Origin: Piliocolobus tephrosceles
Lineage: Eukaryota; Chordata; Mammalia; Primates; Cercopithecidae
NCBI RefSeq assembly: GCF_002776525.5
Contig: NC_045439.1
Location: 124,725,211-124,789,210 of the forward strand
Direction of reading: 5' to 3'
Length of the DNA: 64,000 bases
The position numbers and the translations under genes are program-made. The notes beneath the pieces were generated by a model. That model did not search any database. It worked only from the letters and a program-made list of their open reading frames with translations, and was not told the origin of the DNA. Shown one piece after another: positions 56,923 through 64,000 of this stretch. Numbering within the stretch: position 1 is the stretch's first letter; every line of letters begins with the position of its first letter.

Positions 56923-57361
56923 NNNNNNNNNNNNNNNNNNNNNNNNNNNNNNNNNNNNNNNNNNNNNNNNNNNNNNNNNNNNNNNNNNNNNNNNNNNNNN
57001 NNNNNNNNNNNNNNNNNNNNNNNNNNNNNNNNNNNNNNNNNNNNNNNNNNNNNNNNNNNNNNNNNNNNNNNNNNNNNNNNNNNNNNNNNNNNNNNNNNNN
57101 NNNNNNNNNNNNNNNNNNNNNNNNNNNNNNNNNNNNNNNNNNNNNNNNNNNNNNNNNNNNNNNNNNNNNNNNNNNNNNNNNNNNNNNNNNNNNNNNNNNN
57201 NNNNNNNNNNNNNNNNNNNNNNNNNNNNNNNNNNNNNNNNNNNNNNNNNNNNNNNNNNNNNNNNNNNNNNNNNNNNNNNNNNNNNNNNNNNNNNNNNNNN
57301 NNNNNNNNNNNNNNNNNNNNNNAAGTGCTGGGATTACAGGCTTGAGCCACCGCGCCCGGCC
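56883..57361 (-). mobile_element. AluY with its body in an assembly gap
   Basis: A run of 40 T enters the gap at 56922 and the far side (57323-57361) is the AluY end ggattacaggcttgagccac to cgcccggcc. The gap therefore mostly holds an antisense AluY. Confidence 0.8.
56923..57322. other. Assembly gap, 400 N
   Basis: Exactly 400 undetermined bases in SALL2 intron 1, following a long T homopolymer. Confidence 0.99.
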
Positions 57362-57372
57362 CGGTTGGTTGC

Positions 57373-57722
57373 TTTTAAGTTTGGTTGGTTGGTTGATTTT
57401 GCAGAGATGGGGGTCTCACTATGTTATACAGGCTGGTCTCAAATTCCTGGCCTCAAGTGATCCTCCTGCCTTGGTCTCCAAAAGTGCTAGGATTATAGGC
57501 ATGAGCTAACCACTGTGCCTAAACTTTCTTTCCTTTCTTTCTTTCTTTCTTTTTTTTTTTTTTTTTTTTTTTTTTGAGATTTTGAGATGGAGTCTCAAAC
57601 CCTTGAGCTCAAGTGATCCTCCCACTTCAGCCTCCAGCTGAAGTTTCAAGTTTTCAAAGTTCATTCATGTTGTAGCATGTATCAGAATATCCTTCCTTTT
57701 TGTGGCAGTACCCTCATTTTAT
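57373..57722. repeat. Mosaic duplicate of two upstream intron segments
   Basis: 57373-57637 repeats 55218-55492, including the shared odd junction gagattttgagatggagtct and the ggttggttggttgattttgc lead-in. 57660-57720 repeats 52503-52562 (gttgtagcatgtatcagaat, tggcagtaccc). The two source segments lie about 2.7 kb apart and are joined here in a new order. Confidence 0.85.
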
Positions 57723-57742
57723 TGGAAGGTTTCCAATAAAAC

Positions 57743-58017
57743 TGGAGATGGAGTTTCGCTCTTGTTGCCCAGGCTGGAATGCAATGGCACAATTTCAGAT
57801 CCCTGCAACCTCTGCCTCCTGGGTTCAAGCCACTCTCCTGGCTCAGCCGCCCCAGTAGCTGGGATTACAGGTGCGTACCACCATGCCCAGCTAATTTTTG
57901 TATTTTTAGTAGAGACGGGGTTTCACCATATTGGCCAGGCTGGTCTCGAACTCCTGACCTCGTGAAATGCCCTCCTCAGTCTCCCAAAATGCTGGAATTA
58001 CAGTAAGCCACCGCACC
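57743..58017 (-). mobile_element. AluS SINE
   Basis: Antisense, lacking a T-run at its tail side. Slightly damaged near its end (ggaattacagtaagcc). Confidence 0.88.
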
Positions 58018-58021
58018 CGGC

Positions 58022-58046
58022 TTTATTTATTTATTTATTTATTTTA
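58022..58046. repeat. (TTTA)n microsatellite
   Basis: About six TTTA units between two Alus. Confidence 0.9.
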
Positions 58047-58206
58047 AAGTAATGGGGCCTCACTATGTTGCTGAAGCTGGAGGGCAGTGGTTAGTCACAG
58101 GTGTGATCATAGCTCACTGCAGCCTCAAACTCCTGGACTAAAGCAATTCTCCTGCCTCAGCCTCCCAAGCAGCTGGGACTACAAGTGTGCACCACCATAC
58201 CTGGTT
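58047..58206 (-). mobile_element. Partial AluJ-like SINE
   Basis: Antisense right arm, old, ending ccaccatacctgg. Confidence 0.82.
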
Positions 58207-58900
58207 TACACATTAATATTGTCAAATTTTTCAATTTTTTGTCCCCACAATATTTTTCTGAGTAAGATACTGCAGCTACAATATTACACTTTATGAAGAG
58301 GGAAACGATGGTATAACAGGGTGTGTCTGACCACCATGTCTCAATTTATTAGCGAGGCAAGAATAGAACTGGAATTAAAACAATTTAGGTTTACTGATGC
58401 CCAGGGAAACCACAAAACCAAGGACTTGTGGTCACTTCCTGCATGTAAGAGAAAGTATTTTAGGAAGTGGGAAGCGCTTTAAGACTAATTTCAAGGTAAA
58501 AAAGAGAATGCCGGAATACCTGGTCCAGGAGGCATTTTATTCTTACTTATCCTGTCTGAATAGGAGGCTGCTTCTGTGATGGTGAGCAGGTGTTAGCTAT
58601 TTCTAAGCATTCAAACCAGGCTGGGGCTGAAAGGGCTTTAGACACGGAGGGCTGCCTGGTAGCTCCTACAGCCTTGTTTCAAGAGGCTCCCCTCCCCCCA
58701 GGTTAGAGCTGGGTGGGCCTCCGTAGGCCTTTGCAGGCTAGCGTCTCCCCAAACCCACTGTCTTTAATAGTGACATTGTGAGGAATGTTGCAGGAGGAGA
58801 ATAGAGGAGGAAGAAGGTAGAAAAGAGGGTACTAAATAGGAGATGGCTTATTAAATAAGCATGGACTCTATAAATTAGGTGCTGTGTAGGCTGGGCGATC
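58207..58900 (+). other. SALL2 intron 1, repeat-poor 3' part
   Basis: Unique sequence leading into the proximal promoter. No exon recognised. Confidence 0.45.
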
Positions 58901-59269
58901 TGCGGAGTAGCCTGCATTCAGCTATTATTCTGGGGGAGGAGGGGCGGGGAGTGAAGGGGCTTAGTGTTCTGCAGAGAGTCCTGAAATGACTTCCTTGGAA
59001 ATTCTACCTTGCAGCCGCCCACCCTGAGAAACTTCTTTTGTGGAGAGGGATGGGGGTAGGGTGGGAATGGAAGTGAGAAAGACGGGACAAAACTTGGAAT
59101 ATTTTGGGGTGTGTGTGCTGGTGAGGAGTGGATGTTCTGAGCTCCTCCTCTTCTTCTGGCCCTCAGACCTCTGAGGAGATCAGAGATTCCTCTCTGGAAT
59201 CCACGTTTTCCAAGCTCAGCGGATCCTTTATCCAAAGAAAAATAAGAGAAGCCTATCGCCTTGCTCCAT

Positions 59270-59950
59270 TGAGCAGGGCTACGTTTCCCACTGTGCCCCT
59301 AGAGCTTAGAAGGGGAGGGCGGGGGGAGGAGGGTAGGCCTGGGCAACGGCATCTGCAGATGGGGGGAGCTGGCCAGGGAAGGGGAAAGGTGGACCCCCGC
59401 AGTGCTCCACAGCACCTGTCACTGCGCCTCCGGAAACTCTCCCGAGCTCTGGGCTCCCGCCCCCACGCCCCCACGCCCCCGCTAGCGCTCCCTTCTCCCG
59501 CCTCCTCTAGCTCCCGCCTCCCTCCCCAGCAGCTCCTCCCCATAAACTCCCCTCCCCATCAGCTCCTCCCAGATCTCCCCTCTCCCCGCTTTCTCGCTCC
59601 AGCTCCTCCCCGCCTCCTCGCTCCCCTCCCCCTCCGCCGCTGCTCCCTGCCCCCGCCGCTGCCGATCTCCATCTCCGCAGTCTGGGCCGCTGGGTGCAGA
59701 GGCTGCCGCAGACCCAGCGGCCACCGCCGCCTCCCTCAATCCCAATATCCATTGTCTCCCACCCCACCTGAGCCTCCACTTTCCCCACAACCATGGCGCA
59801 CGAATCCGGGAGGAGCTCTCGTCTCGGGGTGCCCTGCGGGGAGCCGGCAGAGCTCGGAGGTGCGGTAGGGTCGGGCTGGGCAGGGGTGGGGGCGGAGGGG
59901 GTTGCGCAGGGGCGGCGAGGACTTTCGGTGGGCGGGAGAAAATGCTCGAT
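59270..59950 (+). promoter_or_regulatory. SALL2: SALL2 proximal promoter (P2), CpG-rich
   Basis: GC content rises sharply and CpG becomes frequent, unlike anything else in the window apart from young Alus. The region covers the proximal first exon. A cgcccccgc motif at 59474-59482 is the reverse of the GCGGGGGCG site bound by EGR1 and WT1, preceded by two cccccacgcc near-matches. From about 59490 to 59660 tandem ctcccc/gctcctcccc units form a pyrimidine-rich strand. No TATA box is evident. I recall reports of WT1 acting on this promoter but could not verify them. Confidence 0.7.
59793..59859 (+). CDS. SALL2: SALL2 proximal first coding exon (E1A)
   Basis: Encodes 22 residues (MAHESGRSSRLGVPCGEPAELG) in full codons plus the first base of a glycine codon. 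The ATG sits in ccATGG. The donor is g|gtgcgg at 59860; a gtaggg four bases later would give the wrong phase. Joined to 60269 it yields Gly-Asp-Ala-Ser as from E1. The product lacks the RRKQ repressor motif, so the two isoforms should differ in NuRD recruitment. It matches the human alternative N-terminus as I recall it. Confidence 0.9.
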
Positions 59951-60268
59951 TCTCTGCGTAGGCCCCTGTCCTCACACCTATTCCGTGAACTCGCTTGTGG
60001 CCTTGGGAAGGGAGGGTGGCTGAGGAGGGGAGTAGCATGCTCTTGCCCCCCTCCCCTCCTCCCGCCTCCCTCCCCCTCACCCCTGCCCCATGCCGGGTTG
60101 TCTCCTGTCCACACTGTTCTGGCCTGAGCTTTAGACTTCTGCATGGCCTGATGGTGAGCTCATCTCCCCACCCCCAACTAGCGGTTACTGGGCTCCTTGT
60201 TAATTAGAGCCTCGGTATACCCAACCCAACTGCGCCACCCACGCTCTCTCTCCTTGTCTTCTCCCCAG

Positions 60269-63226
60269 GTGATGCTAGCGAGGAAGATCACCCCCAAGTC
60301 TGTGCCAAGTGCTGCGCACAATTCACTGACCCAACTGAATTCCTCGCCCACCAGAATGCATGTTCTACTGACCCTCCTGTAATGGTGATAATTGGGGGCC
60401 AGGAGAACCCCAACAACTCTTCAGCCTCCTCTGAACCCCGGCCTGAGGGTCACAATAATCCTCAGGTCATGGACACAGAGCATAGCAACCCCCCAGATTC
60501 TGGGTCCTCCGTGCCCACGGATCCCACCTGGGGCCCGGAGAGGAGAGGAGAGGAGTCTTCGGGGCATTTCCTGGTCGCTGCCACAAGTACAGCGGCTGGG
60601 GGAGGTGGGGGCCTGATCTTGGCCAGTCCCAAGCTGGGAGCAACCCCATTACCTCCAGAATCGACCCCTGCGCCCCCCCCTCCTCCACCCCCCCCCTCCG
60701 CCCCCAGGTGTAGGCAGTGGCCACTTGAACATCCCCCTGATCTTGGAAGAGCTACGCGTTCTGCAGCAGCGGCAGATCCATCAGATGCAGATGACTGAGC
60801 AAATCTGCAGGCAGGTGCTGTTGCTTGGCTCCTTAGGCCAGACGGTGGGTGCCCCTGCCAGTCCCTCAGAGCTACCTGGGACAGGGACTGCCTCTTCCAC
60901 CAAGCCCCTACTACCCCTCTTCAGCCCCATGAAGCCTGTCCAAACCAGCAAGACACTGGCATCTTCCTCCTCCTCCTCCTCCTCTTCCTCTTCAGGGGCA
61001 GAAACACCCAAGCAGGCCTTCTTCCACCTTTACCACCCACTGGGGTCACAGCATCCTTTCTCTGCTGGAGGGGTTGGGCGAAGCCACAAACCTACCCCTG
61101 CCCCTTCCCCAGCTTTGCCAGGCAGCACAGATCAGCTGATTGCCTCGCCTCATCTGGCATTCCCAAGCACCACGGGACTACTGGCAGCACAGTGTCTTGG
61201 GGCAGCCCGAGGCCTGGAGGCCACTGCCTCCCCAGGGCTCCTGAAGCCAAAGAATGGAAGTGGTGAGCTGAGCTATGGAGAAGTGATGGGTCCCTTGGAG
61301 AAGCCTGGTGGAAGGCACAAATGCCGCTTCTGTGCCAAAGTATTTGGCAGTGACAGTGCCCTGCAGATCCACCTTCGTTCCCACACGGGTGAGAGGCCCT
61401 ATAAGTGCAATGTCTGCGGAAACCGCTTTACCACCCGTGGCAACCTCAAAGTGCATTTCCACCGGCATCGTGAGAAGTACCCACATGTGCAGATGAACCC
61501 ACACCCAGTACCAGAGCACCTAGACTACGTCATTACCAGCAGTGGCTTGCCTTATGGTATGTCCGTGCCGCCAGAGAAGGCCGAGGAGGAGGCAGCCACT
61601 CCAGGTGGAGGTGTTGAGCGCAAGCCTCTGGTGGCCTCCACCACAGCACTCAGTGCCACAGAGAGCCTGACTCTGCTCTCCACCAGTGCAGGCACAGCCA
61701 CAGCTCCAGGACTCCCTGCTTTCAATAAGTTTGTGCTCATGAAAGCAGTGGAACCCAAGAATAAAGCTGATGAAAACACCCCTCCAGGGAGTGAGGGCTC
61801 AGCCATCAGTGGAGTGGCAGAAAGTAGCACAGCAACTCGCATGCAGCTAAGTAAGTTGGTGACTTCACTACCTAGCTGGGCACTGCTTACCAACCACTTC
61901 AAGTCCACTGGCAGCTTCCCTTTCCCCTATGTGCTGGAGCCCTTGGGAGCCTCACCCTCTGAGACATCAAAGCTGCAGCAACTGGTAGAAAAGATTGACC
62001 GGCAAGGAGCTGTGGCAGTGACCTCAACTGCCTCAGGAGCCCCCACCACCTCTGCCCCTGCAGCTTCATCCTCAGCCTCTTCTGGACCTAACCAGTGTGT
62101 CATCTGTCTCCGGGTGCTTAGCTGCCCTCGGGCCCTACGCCTTCATTATGGCCAACATGGAGGTGAGAGGCCCTTCAAATGCAAAGTGTGTGGCAGAGCC
62201 TTCTCCACCAGGGGTAATCTGCGTGCACATTTCGTGGGCCACAAGGCCAGTCCAGCTGCCCGGGCACAGAACTCCTGCCCCATCTGCCAGAAGAAGTTCA
62301 CCAATGCTGTCACTCTGCAGCAGCATGTCCGGATGCACCTGGGGGGCCAGATCCCCAATGGCGGTACTGCACTCCCTGAAGGTGGAGGAGCTGCTCAGGA
62401 GAATGGCTCCGAGCAATCTACAGTCTCCGGGGCAGGGAGTTTCCCCCAGCAGCAGTCCCAGCAGCCATCACCAGAAGAGGAGTTGTCTGAGGAGGAGGAA
62501 GAAGAGGATGAGGAAGAAGAGGAAGATGTGACTGATGAAGATTCCCTGGCAGGGAGAGGCTCAGAGAGTGGAGGTGAGAAGGCAATATCAGTGAGAGGTG
62601 ATTCAGAAGAGGCATCTGGGGCAGAGGAGGAGGTGGGGACAGTGGCGGCAGCAGTCACAGCTGGGAAGGAGATGGACAGTAATGAGAAAGCTACTCAGCA
62701 ATCTTCTTTGCCACCACCACTACCAGCACCTGAGAGCCTGGATCAGCCTCAGCCAATGGAGCAGGGAATCAGTGATGTTTTAGGAGGCAAGGAAGAGGGG
62801 GGCAAACCGGAGAGAAGCTCAAGCCCAGCATCGGCACTCACCCCAGAAGGGGAAGGCACCAGCGTGACCTTAGTAGAGGAGCTGAGCCTGCAGGAGGCAA
62901 TGAGGAAGGAGCCAGGAGAGAGCAGCAGCAGAAAGGCCTGTGAAGTGTGTGGCCAGGCCTTTCCCTCCCAGGCAGCTCTGGAGGAGCATCAGAAGACCCA
63001 CCCCAAGGAGGGGCCGCTCTTCACTTGTGTTTTCTGCAGGCAGGGCTTTCTTGAGCGGGCTACCCTCAAGAAGCATATGCTACTGGCACACCACCAGGTA
63101 CAGCCCTTTGCCCCCCATGGCCCTCAGAATATTGCTGCTCTTTCTTTAGTCCCTGGCTGTTCACCTTCCATCACCTCCACAGGGCTCTCCCCCTTTCCCC
63201 GAAAAGATGACCCCACGATCCCATGA
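60269..63226 (+). CDS. SALL2: SALL2 main exon, zinc-finger repressor; frame break at 60673-60706
   Basis: Large coding exon of SALL2, a nuclear zinc-finger transcription factor linked to growth control and eye development. The acceptor is ctccccag at 60268. Features in order: an N-terminal C2HC finger (CAKCCAQF... H... C, about 60301-60363); a proline tract near 60673-60706; a glutamine-rich conserved helix after LNIPLILEEL (60725-60840); a serine run (60960-60995); finger pair CRFCAKVF/CNVCGNRF (61322-61470); finger trio CVICLRV/CKVCGRAF/CPICQKKF (62094-62336); an acidic run (62488-62545); last pair CEVCGQAF/CVFCRQGF (62937-63090); end DDPTIP and TGA at 63224. As assembled, the frame before the proline tract runs to a stop at 60796, while fingers one onward lie in another frame. 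One extra C among the C8 and C9 runs would explain it. Without that base, length and content fit the roughly 1007-residue human protein. Confidence 0.93.
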
Positions 63227-63683
63227 GCCTGTTTTTCTGTACCTGCTGCTCTTTGTCCCACAGAGCAGAAACACCTTCACAAAAGGACCTCCCAGATTTA
63301 TGAGCCCTGATTTTGTCTTTTTCTCTAAGTTCTTAACATGATATGTCCCTAGTGGCTTTTCTCTAGTCCCTGAGCTTGGAAATTACTGTGCTTACAAGGA
63401 GATGGCCCCCTAAGGAATTTTTCTTCCCTCCTCATTCTTTGTACCTGAGGAAAATAGATTCTCTGCAGCTTTCTCAAGAGGAACCCTCTCCAGCTTCCCT
63501 GGTGTGACCCTTCTTTCCCCTCCTCCTTCCTCTCCCTTTCCCTTTGGCAGGTGCACCTGAGCACCTACATTTGGAATTGCAGCCTAGCCCAAAGGGCTGG
63601 CAGCTGTTTCTGAGGGCCCAGTGCCACTCCTCTGGGGTGACTTTTCTGCTCAGCTGTTGGGTGTGGGTCCCCTATCTTTCTAG
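63098..63683 (+). other. SALL2: Probable alternative intron 2 of SALL2
   Basis: Bounded by a strong donor, cag|gtacag, directly after the last finger (LLAHHQ) and a pyrimidine-led acceptor cctatctttctag. The exon 2 frame ends in a whole codon at 63097 and the following frame opens with a whole codon at 63684, so splicing keeps phase 0. Without splicing the main product ends in this segment at 63226. Confidence 0.6.
63227..63683 (+). other. SALL2 3' UTR of the unspliced form
   Basis: Pyrimidine-leaning noncoding sequence after the main stop codon. No AATAAA is seen here or up to the window end. Confidence 0.6.
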
Positions 63684-63920
63684 AACCAGTATGTGGCATT
63701 CCTGTCAAGTGGCCTGCCCATGAAGCCCTGGAATTCCAGCTCCACCTCCACTACCACTCCAAGCCTGGCCCCACCAGTGCCGTTTGGCCTAGGAACTGTG
63801 GCTGGGAAGGTGCCTCCAACAATGGGATCCAGGGAAGCCAACGAGAAGACAGCTCCCGTCCTATTTCAGCCTCCTGCACCCAAGGCAGTGCCTGAGAAGC
63901 CCATCATAGACAAGAAGTAG
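63684..63920 (+). CDS. SALL2: Probable third coding exon of SALL2 (C-terminal tail)
   Basis: An open frame of 78 residues starting exactly at an AG acceptor: NQYVAFLSSGLPMKPW, then a Ser/Thr/Pro-rich stretch, PVPFGLGTVAGKVPP, and a lysine-ending tail before TAG at 63918. The start resembles the WNQY...GLAMK tail that I recall closing SALL1, SALL3 and SALL4, which in those genes is a separate last exon. It would replace the 42 residues after LLAHHQ in the exon 2 read-through form. It could be a true alternative isoform or a decaying ancestral exon. The open frame and intact splice signals favour use. I am unsure whether it is already annotated. Confidence 0.6.
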   Translation, partial: NQYVAFLSSGLPMKPWNSSSTSTTTPSLAPPVPFGLGTVAGKVPPTMGSREANEKTAPVLFQPPAPKAVPEKPIIDKK

Positions 63921-64000
63921 CAAACTGTATATTCCTTTCCCCTCCCCCTCCTCCAGAAGGTACCGGTACTGAAGATGCTCCAGTAATTGGTGACCCAACC
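63921..64000 (+). other. SALL2 downstream sequence, window edge
   Basis: A C/T-rich run ending in another possible acceptor (cccctcctccag at about 63956), then the window ends. Probably 3' UTR. Confidence 0.5.

Larger units (their letters stand above)
47980..63920 (+). other. SALL2: SALL2 transcription unit (gene span)
   Basis: Gene for the spalt-like zinc-finger repressor SALL2. Two alternative first coding exons (48021-48093, 59793-59859) join one large exon at 60269. A probable third coding exon follows at 63684. All three junctions agree in phase. Intron 1 is 12,175 bases and is filled with Alus, an old L1 and one assembly gap; the proximal intron is only 409 bases. Outer limits are approximate: no poly(A) signal was seen before the window ends, so the 3' end is probably outside. 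Confidence 0.9.

Noticed and set aside
59128..59868. Open frame of 246 codons over the SALL2 proximal promoter
   Set aside because: Composition is Pro/Ser/Arg/Leu-rich as expected from GC-rich noncoding DNA, it overlaps the E1A exon in another frame and resembles no protein.
59864..59870. gtaggg as the E1A donor
   Set aside because: It would join exon 2 in the wrong phase; the gt at 59860 keeps the frame.
59482..60144. Minus-strand open frame of 220 codons in the same CpG-rich area
   Set aside because: Low-complexity Gly/Arg/Glu-rich product expected from reversed C-rich sequence; no known domain.
60281..60798. Reading SALL2 as a short 200-residue protein ending at 60796
   Set aside because: Codons after the proline tract in that frame do not match SALL2, while the other frame keeps all zinc fingers; a frame error is the better explanation.
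13151..63226. A functional link between the RBBP4 copy and SALL2, because RBBP4 is part of NuRD, which binds the SALL N-terminus
   Set aside because: The copy is a dead random retroinsertion; proximity is coincidence.
1..64000. CRISPR arrays, operons, tRNA or rRNA genes
   Set aside because: None seen. This is repeat-rich primate nuclear DNA; the regular repeats are Alus and microsatellites.

Overview
The window is nuclear DNA of an Old World monkey, most likely a macaque, baboon or close relative. The basis is threefold. It holds about 95 Alu copies. Many of the youngest carry the 'ggctcaagcctgtaatccc' start and 'ctagccgggcgaggtggcggg' arm that I associate with cercopithecid AluY subfamilies. 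The coding sequences are near-identical to what I recall of human OR10G3 and SALL2. In human these two genes sit close together on chromosome 14q11.2 in the same relative orientation. I could not run a database search, so all family names come from recognition.

Layout. 1-7300: Alus over an old LINE-1 whose 5' end looks inverted. 7330-8271: an intact single-exon olfactory receptor, OR10G3 (+). 8400-13150: Alus, an LTR-like repeat, a LINE-1 3' end and an RPL30 processed pseudogene (+). 13150-16100: an RBBP4 processed pseudogene (-) with its whole 3' UTR, inserted in an old LINE-1 and itself hit twice by AluY at one target site. 16100-34090: very dense Alus, a MaLR LTR, MIR/L2 fossils and a 400-base assembly gap. 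34097-38053: a MaLR (THE1/MST-type) element with both LTRs, a 5-base target duplication and six Alu insertions. 38060-47130: more Alus, then about 2 kb of repeat-poor DNA. 47130-64000: SALL2 (+), which is not complete at its 3' end.

SALL2 has two alternative first coding exons. The distal one (48021-48093) starts with the SALL family repressor motif MSRRKQRKPQQL. The proximal one (59793-59859) lies in a CpG-rich promoter. Both splice in the same phase to one large exon at 60269 carrying all the zinc fingers. As assembled, the reading frame breaks in a C-rich poly-proline stretch near 60673-60706. One surplus C would explain this, so an assembly error is likelier than a dead gene. Downstream, a phase-matched donor (63098) and acceptor (63683/63684) define a possible third coding exon that resembles the C-terminal tail of other SALL proteins.

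The two genes have unrelated jobs, odorant reception and transcriptional repression; they are neighbours and not a functional unit. I found no new gene system. The points most worth checking are the SALL2 frame break, the SALL2 third exon, and several unusual repeat structures: a double Alu hit at one site, a mosaic intron duplication, a fold-back Alu and a young inverted Alu pair.
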